Assembly: GCA_023422775.1 (NCBI GenBank)
Contig: JAFAGM010000063.1
Coordinates: forward strand, 1-64,000
Length of the DNA: 64,000 nucleotides
Origin: Pseudomonadota bacterium
GTDB taxonomy: Bacteria > Pseudomonadota > Alphaproteobacteria > Rhizobiales > Xanthobacteraceae
Direction of reading: 5' to 3'
Below, piece by piece: positions 7,944-16,524 of this stretch. Positions within the stretch are counted from its first letter, which is position 1, and the number at the start of each line of letters is the position of its first letter. The notes below the pieces were generated by a model. That model saw only the letters and a list, made by a program, of their open reading frames with translations, was not told the origin of the DNA and did no database searches. The position numbers were made by a program, and so were the translations under genes.

Positions 7944-9170
7944 CTAGCCCGCCGGACCCTTGTCTTCGAGGATCGGGCCGAACAGTTCCCAGCGCTCGCC
8001 GTTGAACTTCATCATCTGCAGCTGCTTGTTGACGCGATAATCGTCCGGCGTGGTGGTGTTGACGATTCCCGGCAGTGAAAGATCGAGCTGAACGTTCTTC
8101 AGGTTGGTCGCCTGCTTCATCACGTTCTCGCGGGTGAGATTGTCCCCGCACGCCTTCAGAACGTGGATCAGCAACTGCGTCGTCGAGTAACCGTAGGAGT
8201 TGAAGCTCGAATCCTTGTCACCGTCCGGATAGTACTTCGCCATGAATTCGAAGTACTTCTTCATGCCCGGATCGTCCTTCCAGGTCGGATCGAGCGGATC
8301 CTTGCCGTAGTTGACGCTGATCACGCCCTTGGAGGCTTCGAGGCCCGCGGGCTTCATCACGGCACCGACCGAGGTGGCGTTGATGTCGAGGATGTGCACC
8401 GGCTTCCAGCCGAGCTCGTGGATCTTCTTGATCGCCTGCGCCGCCTGCTTGGGCGTGCTCGCCGAGAAGAACAGGTCCGCGCCGGCGTCCTTGATCTTGA
8501 GGATCTGCGAGTCGATGGTCGGGTCGGAGACTTCGTAGGAAGCTTCCGCCACGATCATCTTCGCGGCCTTGTCGCCGAGACCGGCCTTGATGCCGTTCAG
8601 GTAGTCCTTGCCGAGGTCGTCGTTCTGGTAGAGTACGCCGATCTTCGCGTTCGGATGTTCTTTCAGAATGTACTGGCCGTAGATGCGTCCCTCGACGAAG
8701 TAGTTGGGGTTGAAGCCCATCGTCCACGGGAAATTCTTCGGGTCGGTGAACTTCGATGCGCCGGTGGCGGCGAACAGCTGCGGCACCTTCTTGGCGTTGA
8801 GATATTTCTGCACGGCCGCGTTCGAGGGCGTGCCGAGCAACTGGAACGTCAGCAGCACTTCGTCGCTCTCGACGAGCTTGCGCACCTGCTCGACCGCCTT
8901 TGGCGGCGAATAGGCGTCGTCATACTGGATCAGGTTGATCTTGCGGCCGTTCACGCCACCCTGATCGTTGATCATCTTGATGTAGGCGGCCTGGGTCTTG
9001 CCGATGGTGGCATAGGCGGAAGCCGGTCCCGAGAACGGGTTGGTCTGGCCGATCTTTATCTCGGTGTCGGTCGCGCCGGTATCGTATTTCTTCTGCGCGT
9101 GGGCCGACGAGACCGATAGCGCAACCGCAAGCGCAGTGCCGGTCACCAGATGGAAAATACTTCTCCTCAT
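7944..9170 (-). CDS. branched-chain-type ABC transporter binding protein (first of tandem pair)
   Basis: This periplasmic binding protein (408 residues) is of the LivJ/LivK class. A Sec signal peptide (MRRSIFHLVTGTALAVALS, cleaved at AHA) precedes a mature region beginning QKKYDTGATDTEIKIGQ, with GPASAYATIGKTQAAYIKM and NLIQYDDAYSPPKAVEQVR. I chose the ATG at 9170 because the signal peptide starts there; the frame remains open upstream to 9287. It is very similar over its full length, and equal in length, to the protein encoded at 9516-10742. No permease or ATPase gene is adjacent, so it is an orphan component here. Bradyrhizobial genomes carry many such proteins with varied ligands, so the ligand is unknown. 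Confidence 0.9.
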   Translation of the reverse strand: MRRSIFHLVTGTALAVALSVSSAHAQKKYDTGATDTEIKIGQTNPFSGPASAYATIGKTQAAYIKMINDQGGVNGRKINLIQYDDAYSPPKAVEQVRKLVESDEVLLTFQLLGTPSNAAVQKYLNAKKVPQLFAATGASKFTDPKNFPWTMGFNPNYFVEGRIYGQYILKEHPNAKIGVLYQNDDLGKDYLNGIKAGLGDKAAKMIVAEASYEVSDPTIDSQILKIKDAGADLFFSASTPKQAAQAIKKIHELGWKPVHILDINATSVGAVMKPAGLEASKGVISVNYGKDPLDPTWKDDPGMKKYFEFMAKYYPDGDKDSSFNSYGYSTTQLLIHVLKACGDNLTRENVMKQATNLKNVQLDLSLPGIVNTTTPDDYRVNKQLQMMKFNGERWELFGPILEDKGPAG

Positions 9171-9456
9171 ATCCCTGGAATCCTCATGTGTGTGATTGAG
9201 CCGATGAATCTTGCCGGGGGGCTGTAATGAGCCTGAACGGGCGTCATCGTTGCGGCGGATACTGGCGGAACGCATGTTGCATTGCAAGGCGCGCGGGCCA
9301 GCATGGCGGCGATTTCATGTTCGACCTTAGTCAGTCCGACAGTACATCTACGGGTAAGCCCACGCCGAGGGCACTGGCTCCGGCTGCACAAAAGGAATCC
9401 ATCGGTATCGCCGTGCCGGCTGCGCTAAAGCTGGAACTTGCTGTGCCGAAACGAGA
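9171..9456 (-). promoter_or_regulatory. leader region of the first tandem binding-protein gene
   Basis: There is no gene in this stretch. On the minus strand a segment (rough positions 9240-9284) resembles the segment upstream of the second copy (rough positions 10800-10850): both contain TTCCGCCA followed by a GCAACGATGAC block and, upstream, a CATTGC motif. The shared block suggests that the duplication carried its promoter or leader with it. No clear -10/-35 pair was recognised. Confidence 0.4.
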
Positions 9457-9489
9457 CCGCCGGCGTCGCTGGCATTGCGACGCCGGCGG
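9457..9489 (-). terminator. terminator of binding-protein gene at 9516
   Basis: CCGCCGGCGTCGC (9457-9469) pairs perfectly with GCGACGCCGGCGG (9477-9489), a 13-bp stem with a 7-base loop. On the minus strand it is followed by TCTCGTTTCG. It lies 26 bases past the stop of the second binding-protein gene, separating the transcripts of the two copies. Confidence 0.65.
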
Positions 9490-9515
9490 CATCCGCCGAT
9501 CGATCCAGATGCGGT

Positions 9516-10742
9516 CTAGCCGGCTGGCCCGGTATCCTCAATGATCGGGCCGAACAGCTCCCAGCGTTCGCCGTTGAACTTCATCATCTGCATCTGCTTG
9601 TTGATGCGGTAGTCGGTCGGCGAAGTGTTGGTGACCATGCCGGGCAATGAGAGGCTGCCGGTGACGTTCTTCAGGCTGGCTGCCTGCTTCATGATGTTTT
9701 CGCGCGTGAGGTCGTCGCCGCATTGCTGCAGGATCTTCACCAGCAGTTCGGCAGTCGAGTAGCCGTAGGTGTTGACGGTGTTGAGCTTGTCGCCCTCGGG
9801 GTAATATTTGTCCATGAAAGCGAAATAGGCCTTCATGCCCGCATCGTCCTTCCACTGGGGATCGCCGGGATCCTTGCCGTAGTTCGTGCTGATGATGTCC
9901 TTGGAGATGTCGAGGCCGGCGGGCTTGAGCGTGGCCGAGACCGGGCTCGCGTTGATGTCGAGGATGTGCACAGGCTTCCAGCCGAGGTCGGCGACCTTCT
10001 TGATCGCCTGCGCCGCGAATTTCGGTGTCGAAGCGTCGTAGAGCAGGTCGGCGCCCGCCGCCTTCAGCTTGACGATCTGCGAATCGATGGTCGGGTCGGT
10101 CAGTTCATAGGAGGTCTCGGCGACGATCATCGACGCGGCCTTGGCGCCGAGCGCTTCTTTCAGACCGGTGATGTAGTCGCGGCCGAGGTCGTCATTCTGA
10201 TAGAGGATGCCGATCTTGGCGTTGGGGTGATTTTTCAGAATGTATTGGCCGTAGATGCGGCCCTCGGACTGATAGTTGGGATTGAAGCCCATGGTCCAGG
10301 GGAAGTTCTTCGGATCGGTGAACTTCGAGGCGCCGGTCGCAGCGAGGAGCTGCGGCACTTTCTTGGCGTTGAGATATTTCTGCACGGCCGCGTTCGACGG
10401 TGTGCCGATGATCTGGAAGGTCAGGAGAACCTCGTCGCTCTCGACCAGCTTGCGCACCTGCTCCACCGCCTTGGGCGGCGAGTAGGCGTCGTCATACTGG
10501 ATCAGGTTGACCTTGCGGCCGTTGATGCCGCCCTTCTCGTTGATCATCCGCATGTAGGCGGCCTGGGTCTTGCCGATGCCGGCATAGGCCGAAGCCGGGC
10601 CTGAGAACGGCACGGTCTGGCCGATCTTGATCTCGGTATCGCTGGCGCCGGTGTCGTATTTTTTCTGCGCGCTGGCAGGTGATGCCATCAGCGCAACCGC
10701 AAGCGCCGTGCCGGCGACCGAAGTGAAAATTCCGCTCCTCAT
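9516..10742 (-). CDS. branched-chain-type ABC transporter binding protein (second of tandem pair)
   Basis: This 408-residue paralogue has the same architecture as the neighbour at 7944-9170: a Sec signal peptide (MRSGIFTSVAGTALAVALMA, cleaved at ASA), then QKKYDTGASDTEIKIGQ and the same C-terminal MMKFNGERWELFGPIIED. By eye over three-quarters of positions are identical, with no length change. Differences cluster in stretches such as SFNSYGYSTTQL versus TVNTYGYSTAEL, which might alter ligand choice. I chose the ATG at 10742, which has a GGGAGAG ribosome site and a proper signal peptide; the frame is open further upstream. No transport partners are adjacent. Confidence 0.9.
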   Translation of the reverse strand: MRSGIFTSVAGTALAVALMASPASAQKKYDTGASDTEIKIGQTVPFSGPASAYAGIGKTQAAYMRMINEKGGINGRKVNLIQYDDAYSPPKAVEQVRKLVESDEVLLTFQIIGTPSNAAVQKYLNAKKVPQLLAATGASKFTDPKNFPWTMGFNPNYQSEGRIYGQYILKNHPNAKIGILYQNDDLGRDYITGLKEALGAKAASMIVAETSYELTDPTIDSQIVKLKAAGADLLYDASTPKFAAQAIKKVADLGWKPVHILDINASPVSATLKPAGLDISKDIISTNYGKDPGDPQWKDDAGMKAYFAFMDKYYPEGDKLNTVNTYGYSTAELLVKILQQCGDDLTRENIMKQAASLKNVTGSLSLPGMVTNTSPTDYRINKQMQMMKFNGERWELFGPIIEDTGPAG

Positions 10743-10999
10743 GAAGCTGCTCTCCCATGCATGCCGATGATCCTGATCCCTGCCATCGTCGGGATGGCCG
10801 GATGTCATCGTTGCCAGGGAGTTTGGCGGAATGGTTTTGGCAATGCAAGGCAGGTGGCGGCGCGGTTCCTGCGCCAGCCAGGGCAGGTCCCCAACCGGCA
10901 GCAGGAATCGGGTGGACGCCGGCACGGCTTTCCGTGCAAAAATGCTCCCGCCTGCCGATATTTTCCAGACGCAGGAATGTCCGATCGCGAGTGGAATCC

Positions 11000-11521
11000 A
11001 TGCGCGCCATGTCGCCCGAAGACTTCAACCTCGATCGGCTGCCGACGCCGATCGGCACCGCGTTGCTGGTGACCGATGCGGACGGAGTCTTGCGCGCGCT
11101 CGACTGGGAGGATTACGAGGCGCGCATGAAGGAGTTGCTGCGCCTGCATTATGGCGCGGTGAATCTCAAGCCGGCGCGGGCGCCGCGCGAGATGCTGACG
11201 GCGCTGACAGGTTATTTCAGGGGCGATCTCGATCGCCTCGCAACAATTCGCTGGCGCGTCGCGGGCACGCCGTTCCAGCAGAAGGTCTGGCACGGCCTGT
11301 CGAGGATTCCGGCGGGGACAACCATGAGCTACGGCGCACTGGCGGCCAGGATCAATTCGCCCCGCGCCGTGCGCGCCGTCGGCCACGCCAACGGCTCCAA
11401 TCCCATCAGCGTGGTGTTGCCTTGTCATCGCCTGATCGGCGCCAACGGCTCGCTGGTGAAATACGGCGGCGGCCTGGAGCGTAAGCGCTGGCTGCTGCAG
11501 CACGAGGGCGTGGAGATGTGA
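11000..11521 (+). CDS. ogt: methylated-DNA--protein-cysteine methyltransferase
   Basis: This 173-residue suicide enzyme removes methyl groups from O6-methylguanine in DNA by transferring them to its own cysteine. The acceptor site is PCHR with Cys142, inside SVVLPCHRLIGANG. The preceding GTPFQQKVWHGLSRIPAGTT and RAVGHANGSNP segments form the DNA-binding helix-turn-helix and arginine-finger region. The N-terminal part is the shorter Ogt type and lacks an Ada regulatory domain. I prefer the ATG at 11000 (MRAMSPEDFN); the next ATG at 11009 is also possible. The gene converges with glnD across a palindromic repeat. Confidence 0.92.
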   Translation: MRAMSPEDFNLDRLPTPIGTALLVTDADGVLRALDWEDYEARMKELLRLHYGAVNLKPARAPREMLTALTGYFRGDLDRLATIRWRVAGTPFQQKVWHGLSRIPAGTTMSYGALAARINSPRAVRAVGHANGSNPISVVLPCHRLIGANGSLVKYGGGLERKRWLLQHEGVEM

Positions 11522-11535
11522 GAGCCTTGCCGAGG

Positions 11536-11620
11536 CGTCATTGCGAGGAGCGAAAGCGACGAAGCAATCCATCTATCCCCGTGCCGAGGCGTGGATTGCT
11601 TCGCTGCGCTCGCAATGACG
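11536..11620. repeat. CATTGCGAGGAGC palindromic repeat, copy 1 of 3
   Basis: The left arm runs GTCATTGCGAGGAGCG then GAAGCAATCCA; the right arm is TGGATTGCTTCGCTGCGCTC then GCAATGAC. Related copies are at 18793-18877 and 31272-31357. This one lies between the 3' ends of ogt and glnD, where a long stem-loop could end or protect both transcripts. Confidence 0.92.
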
Positions 11621-11625
11621 GCGAA

Positions 11626-14460
11626 TCACGCCGCCGGTTGCGCGATGTTGTCTTCGCTGGAGAGCAGATGAATGAGCGAGCTCTTGATCGCGGCCTGCCG
11701 CGTCGGCGCGGTGATCTGCGCGCCGAGCAAGTCCGTGACGTAGAACACGTCGCGGGCGCGTTCGCCGAAGGTCGCCACGTGGGCTGAGGCGATGTTGAGG
11801 TTGAGCTTCGAGATCGCGGTCGTGAGCTGATACAGGAGGCCGGGGCGGTCGAGGCCGGAAACCTCGATCACTGTGTAGCGGTCCGACCACTGGTTGTTGA
11901 TGGTGACCTCCGGCTCGACCACGAAGGCACGCATCTTGCCGCGATTGGCGGCTTTGCGCGCCACAACTTCCGGCAGACGCAGCTTGCCTTCGAGCACCTG
12001 CTCGATCATTTCGCCGATGCGGGTGGCGCGCCGGCCCTCGTCCTCGTCGCGCTCGTATTCCCTGGAGATCGCAATGGTGTCGAGCGCGCGGCCGTCGGTG
12101 GTGGTGTAAATCTGGGCGTCGACGATGTTGGCGCCGGCCGACGCGCAGGCGCCGGCGATGATCGACAGCAGCCACGGATGGTCGGTCGCCAGAATCGTCA
12201 GTTCGGTGACGGCGCGCGCCTCGTCGAAGCCGACATTGATCGCAAGCTTGTGGCCTGCCTGTTCGCTTGCCCGAAGGAAGCGCGCGTGGCGGATCTTGCG
12301 CGGCAGCTCGACCTTGAGCCAGTACGCCGGATAATGCCGGGCAATGTAGGCGTTGAGTTCGGCTTCCGGCCATTCGGTGAAGGCGGCGCGGAATTCGCGT
12401 TGCGCCACCGCGATGCGCTGTGCGCGGTTCACTTCCGAGAAACCGCCGGTCAGCACCGGCTCGGTTTCATAATACAGTGTGCGCAGCAATTGCGCCTTCC
12501 AGCCGTTCCACACCCCGGGGCCGACGCCGCGGATGTCGGCGGTGGTCAGGATGGTCAGAAGCTTCATCTGCTCGACCGACTGCACGACCGCTGCGAAATT
12601 CTCGATCGTCTTGCGGTCGGAGAGGTCGCGTGACTGCGCTACCGTGGACATCGTCAGATGTTCCTCGATCAGCCAGGCCACGAGTTCAGTGTCGGCGGCG
12701 TTGAAGCCGAGCCGCGGGCACAGCCGCCGCGCCACTCGGGCGCCTGCGATCGAGTGATCCTCGGGCCGGCCCTTGGCGACGTCATGCAGCAGGGTGGTGA
12801 TGTAGATCACCGCGCGATGTTCGGGCTGGATCTTGCGGAACAGGTCGCTGGCGACGACGAATTCGTCATTGCCGCCGCGCTCGATGTCCTGCAGATGGCC
12901 GATGCAGCGGATCAGATGTTCATCCACCGTGTAGTGGTGATACATGTTGAACTGCATCATCGACACGATCTTGCCGAAGGCGCGGATGAAGTGACCGAGC
13001 ACGCCGGTCTCGTTCATGCGGCGCAGCACGGTCTCGGCGTTGTCGGAGGTCAGGATCTCCATGAACAGCCGGTTGGCGTCCGGGCTTTCGCGAAGCTGCG
13101 TGTTGATCAGCTTCAGCGAGCGCGTCACCGTCCGCATTGCGTCGGGATGGAAGGCGAGGTTGTTCTTCTGGGCCAGCCGGAAGATCCGGATCAGGTTGAC
13201 CGGATCGTGCCTGAAGACGTCGGGCCCGGCGAGATTGATGCGGTTGTTGTCGATGATGAAGTCGTCGCTCTCGGGCACCCGCCGCCGGCTGGCGTTCGGC
13301 CGCAGCCGGGCCACCACCCGGCTCAGCACCGGGGCGGGCTTGGCCTGTTCGTCTTCCAGCTTCGCGCACAGGATCGCGGTGAGATCGCCGACGTCCTTGG
13401 CGATCAGGAAGTAGTGTTTCATGAAGCGTTCGACATCCTGCATGCCGGGATGCGAGGTATAGCCGAGCCGGACTGCGATCTCGCGCTGCATGTCGAACGA
13501 CAACCGTTCCTCGGCGCGGCCCGAGACAAAATGCAGGTTGCAGCGAACCGACCACAAGAAATCGGCGCAGCGGCGGAAGGTGCGGTATTCCTGCGCGTCG
13601 AACACGCCGCGCTCGACCAGTTCGCCGGTCTCGCGCACGCGATAGACATACTTCGCGATCCAGAACAGCGTGTGCAGGTCGCGCAGGCCGCCCTTGCCGT
13701 CCTTGACGTTGGGCTCGACCAGATAGCGTGATTGCCCGGCGCGGCGGTGCCGCTCCTCGCGTTCGGCGAGTTTGGCGGTGACGAATTCGGACGCGGTGCC
13801 CTGCACGACCTCCCTGTCGAACCGCGCGACCAGTTCATCGTACAGCGGCTGGTCGCCGGTCAGGAATCGCATTTCGAGGATCGCGGTGCGGATCGTCATG
13901 TCGCCGCGCGCCTGCCGGATCGATTCGTCGATCGACCGGGTGGCGTGGCCGACCTTCAATCCCATGTCCCACAGGCAATAGAGAATGGCCTCCGCGACCT
14001 GTTCGCCCCAGGCGGTCTGCTTGTAGGGCAGGATGAACAACAGATCGATGTCGGATTCCGGCGCCATCAGCCCGCGGCCATAGCCGCCGGTCGCGACCAC
14101 CGCCATGCGTTCGGCGCCGGACGGAATGTGCGAGCGGTAGAGATGCCGCGTCGCCGCCGAATAGAGGATGCGGATGATTTCGTCCTGCATGAAGCACAGC
14201 CGCTCGGCGCAGCGGCGGCCGTTGCGGTCCTTCAGCAGCATCGCCTGCGCGGTGGCGCGCGCCGCGATCATCTCCGCCTTGAGCAGTTGCGCCAGCGCCT
14301 GGCGAAACACGTCCTCGCGGCCGGCATGCTTTTCGGCCAGCGCATCGACCGCCGCGGTGATCCGCGCGGTATCGAAGCGGTCATCCGCCCCGGGGCGTTC
14401 TGCTGTCACGGCGCTGTCCATGTATCCCCGATAACGGACGGCGCAGGGGCTGTCACTCAC
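11626..14460 (-). CDS. glnD: PII uridylyltransferase/uridylyl-removing enzyme
   Basis: GlnD (944 residues) senses glutamine and adds or removes UMP on PII proteins, the top of the nitrogen regulation cascade. Order of domains: a nucleotidyltransferase with GGYGRGLMAPESDIDLLF (metal-binding Asp137 and Asp139); a central GlnE/GlnD helical region; an HD phosphohydrolase domain with LLHDVAKGRPEDHS, the uridylyl-removing site; and two C-terminal ACT domains beginning near residues 751 and 862, the glutamine sensor. The length is normal for alphaproteobacteria. A second in-frame ATG lies at 14421 and could be the true start. Its neighbour mutS, often near glnD in rhizobia, is about 4.4 kb further along on the same strand. 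Confidence 0.96.
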   Translation of the reverse strand: MSDSPCAVRYRGYMDSAVTAERPGADDRFDTARITAAVDALAEKHAGREDVFRQALAQLLKAEMIAARATAQAMLLKDRNGRRCAERLCFMQDEIIRILYSAATRHLYRSHIPSGAERMAVVATGGYGRGLMAPESDIDLLFILPYKQTAWGEQVAEAILYCLWDMGLKVGHATRSIDESIRQARGDMTIRTAILEMRFLTGDQPLYDELVARFDREVVQGTASEFVTAKLAEREERHRRAGQSRYLVEPNVKDGKGGLRDLHTLFWIAKYVYRVRETGELVERGVFDAQEYRTFRRCADFLWSVRCNLHFVSGRAEERLSFDMQREIAVRLGYTSHPGMQDVERFMKHYFLIAKDVGDLTAILCAKLEDEQAKPAPVLSRVVARLRPNASRRRVPESDDFIIDNNRINLAGPDVFRHDPVNLIRIFRLAQKNNLAFHPDAMRTVTRSLKLINTQLRESPDANRLFMEILTSDNAETVLRRMNETGVLGHFIRAFGKIVSMMQFNMYHHYTVDEHLIRCIGHLQDIERGGNDEFVVASDLFRKIQPEHRAVIYITTLLHDVAKGRPEDHSIAGARVARRLCPRLGFNAADTELVAWLIEEHLTMSTVAQSRDLSDRKTIENFAAVVQSVEQMKLLTILTTADIRGVGPGVWNGWKAQLLRTLYYETEPVLTGGFSEVNRAQRIAVAQREFRAAFTEWPEAELNAYIARHYPAYWLKVELPRKIRHARFLRASEQAGHKLAINVGFDEARAVTELTILATDHPWLLSIIAGACASAGANIVDAQIYTTTDGRALDTIAISREYERDEDEGRRATRIGEMIEQVLEGKLRLPEVVARKAANRGKMRAFVVEPEVTINNQWSDRYTVIEVSGLDRPGLLYQLTTAISKLNLNIASAHVATFGERARDVFYVTDLLGAQITAPTRQAAIKSSLIHLLSSEDNIAQPAA

Positions 14461-14571
14461 GATTGTAGGGCAACAGTGGCTCTATGCTGGATTCCGGCCC
14501 GTTTTGGTAAAGCTGTGCTCGCTGCGCCGCATTGGCGGCATGTATTTTCTTGTTGCATGCCGACATAACAT

Positions 14572-14597
14572 ATTGAAAAACAACCCTGTTTTTCAAT
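14572..14597. promoter_or_regulatory. perfect 10-bp inverted repeat upstream of sulfonate-type transporter
   Basis: ATTGAAAAAC (14572-14581) and GTTTTTCAAT (14588-14597) flank AACCCT. The repeat ends 18 bases before the ATG of the binding-protein gene, just ahead of the ribosome site GAGGGG. It could be a repressor or activator operator, or an RNA hairpin near the ribosome site. Its AT content stands out in this genome. Confidence 0.6.
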
Positions 14598-14615
14598 GCA
14601 TCAGGAGGGGCGACC

Positions 14616-15590
14616 ATGTCCAGGATTTCACGGCGCGCAGTGGCTGCGCTGTTTGCGGTTTCGACCTTGTTGCCCGGCGTGGCCCTTGCCGCGGACGCGC
14701 CCAAGGAGATCAGGATCGACTGGGCGACCTACAACCCGGTGTCGATGATCCTCAAGCAGAAGGGACTGCTGGAGAAGGAATTCGCCAAGGACGGCATCAG
14801 CGTGGTCTGGGTGCAGTCGGCCGGCTCCAACAAGGCGCTCGAGTTCCTCAACGCCGGCTCGATCGATTTCGGATCGACCGCGGGCTCGGCGGCGCTGGTC
14901 GCGAAGATCAACGGCAACCCGATCAAGTCGATCTATGTCTATTCGCGCCCCGAATGGACCGCGCTGGTGACCGGAAAGGATTCCAAGGTCGCCTCCGTCG
15001 CCGATCTGAAGGGCAAGCGCGTCGCGGTGACGCGCGGCACCGATCCGCACATCTTCCTGGTGCGCGCGCTGCTCGGCGCGGGCCTCACCGAAAAGGACAT
15101 CACGCCGGTGCTGCTGCAGCACGCCGACGGCAAGACCGCGCTGATCCGCGGCGATGTCGATGCGTGGGCCGGTCTCGACCCGATGATGGCGCAGGCCGAG
15201 GTCGAGGACGGCGCCAGGCTGTTCTTCCGCAAGGCGGACGCCAACACCTGGGGCATCCTCAATGTGCGGGAGCAGTTCCTGAAGGACAATCCGGAGATCG
15301 TCCGCCGCGTGCTCGCCGTCTACGAGGAGGCGCGCAAATATTCGCTGGCCAACTACGACGACCTGAAGAAGACCTTCATCGGGGTGACGAAACTGCCGGA
15401 AGCCGTCGTCGACAAGCAGCTCAAGGAACGCACCGAACTGACCCACAGCCGGATCGGCGCGCCGCAGCGCGAATCCATCCTCGCCGCTGGCCTCGCCCTG
15501 CAGCAGGCCGGTGTCATCGACGCCAAGGTCGACGTCAAGGCGGCGCTCGACGCGCTGATCGACGATCAGGTCCCGCTGCCGACGAATTGA
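14616..15590 (+). CDS. aliphatic-sulfonate-type ABC transporter binding protein
   Basis: This 324-residue periplasmic protein is of the SsuA/TauA/NrtA group. It has a twin-arginine-like or Sec signal (MSRISRRAVAALFAVSTLLP, cleaved at ALA), then IRIDWATYNPVSMILKQKGLL and NAGSIDFGSTAGSAALVAK, which form the ligand pocket of the family. It is the first gene of a three-gene transporter operon (binding protein, permease, ATPase). The 38-bp palindrome that follows may let this gene be expressed at a higher level than the membrane components. Sulfonate as substrate is inferred from family resemblance; nitrate, taurine and other small organic ligands are also handled by this superfamily. Confidence 0.85.
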   Translation: MSRISRRAVAALFAVSTLLPGVALAADAPKEIRIDWATYNPVSMILKQKGLLEKEFAKDGISVVWVQSAGSNKALEFLNAGSIDFGSTAGSAALVAKINGNPIKSIYVYSRPEWTALVTGKDSKVASVADLKGKRVAVTRGTDPHIFLVRALLGAGLTEKDITPVLLQHADGKTALIRGDVDAWAGLDPMMAQAEVEDGARLFFRKADANTWGILNVREQFLKDNPEIVRRVLAVYEEARKYSLANYDDLKKTFIGVTKLPEAVVDKQLKERTELTHSRIGAPQRESILAAGLALQQAGVIDAKVDVKAALDALIDDQVPLPTN

Positions 15591-15596
15591 CGTTCC

Positions 15597-15634
15597 TTCA
15601 CCCTCCCCTGGAGGGCCCTCCAGGGGAGGGTGAA
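15597..15634. repeat. perfect 38-bp palindrome within transporter operon
   Basis: TTCACCCTCCCCTGGAGGG and its exact reverse complement abut with no loop. It begins six bases after the stop of the binding-protein gene and precedes the permease gene by 38 bases. It could be a mobile palindromic intergenic unit acting as an mRNA 3'-end stabiliser or partial terminator. No T run follows. Confidence 0.85.
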
Positions 15635-15672
15635 GCCCACCTTGCAATCCCGCGCGAGAAGCGTTCTTTGCT

Positions 15673-16524
15673 ATGACCATGAGTGTTGAGCTTCCCGCGC
15701 TGGAACGGACCGAGGTGGTGGCGCCGCCGCAAGCACCCGCGCGGCTGCGGCGCTATGCGCGGCCGGCGCTGGGGCTGCTGCTGCCATTGGGGCTGGCGGC
15801 GTTCTGGGAGATCTGGGTCGGGCTCGGCTATTCCAACGGCCGGCTGGTGCCGCCGCCGACGAAAATCTTCGCCACCGTGATGGAATTGGCGAAGAGCGGC
15901 GAGCTCTCGCGCCATATCACGGCCACCGTGGCGCGCGTCGGCGCCGGCTTCGGCCTCGGCGTCGCCGCCGGCACCATCCTCGGCGCGATCTCGGGCTACT
16001 GGGGTGTGGCGCGGCAACTGCTCGATCCGACCGTGCAGGCGCTGCGCGCCATTCCGTCGATCGCCTGGGTGCCGCTGTTCATCCTGTGGCTCGGCATTTT
16101 CGAAACCTCGAAGGTCGCGCTGATCGCGGTCGGCGTCTTCTTCCCGGTCTATCTCGGCGTGATGGGCGCGATCCTTTCCGTCGACCGCAAGATCGTCGAG
16201 GTCGGCCGTACCTTTCGCCTCAGTGGCCCGGCAATGATCCGCCGCATCCTGCTCCCGGCGGTGCTGCCGGCCTATGTCGTCGCATTGCGTGTGGGCCTTG
16301 GCCTCGGGTGGATGTTCGTCGTCGCCGCCGAATTCATGGGCGCATCCGAGGGCCTCGGCTATCTCCTGATCGACGGCCAGCAGCTCGGCAAGCCCGCGCA
16401 GATTTTGGCGGCGATCGTGATCTTTGCGATCCTCGGCAAGACCACCGACTGGCTGATCGAAGCCACCACCGCGCCGCTGCTGCGCTGGCAGGACGCGTTC
16501 GGCCGTCAGGGTGGAGGCCGCTGA
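15673..16524 (+). CDS. sulfonate-type ABC transporter permease
   Basis: The 283-residue inner-membrane protein is of the SsuC/TauC permease family. About six membrane segments are visible, and the cytoplasmic EAA loop that contacts the ATPase is in the region with VGRTFRLSGPAMIRRILLPA. The N-terminal tail (residues 1-30) is rich in proline and arginine. Its stop codon overlaps the ATG of the following ATPase gene (ATGA), which shows translational coupling. Together with its neighbours it forms a complete importer. An alternative ATG six bases downstream (15679) cannot be excluded. Confidence 0.88.
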   Translation: MTMSVELPALERTEVVAPPQAPARLRRYARPALGLLLPLGLAAFWEIWVGLGYSNGRLVPPPTKIFATVMELAKSGELSRHITATVARVGAGFGLGVAAGTILGAISGYWGVARQLLDPTVQALRAIPSIAWVPLFILWLGIFETSKVALIAVGVFFPVYLGVMGAILSVDRKIVEVGRTFRLSGPAMIRRILLPAVLPAYVVALRVGLGLGWMFVVAAEFMGASEGLGYLLIDGQQLGKPAQILAAIVIFAILGKTTDWLIEATTAPLLRWQDAFGRQGGGR

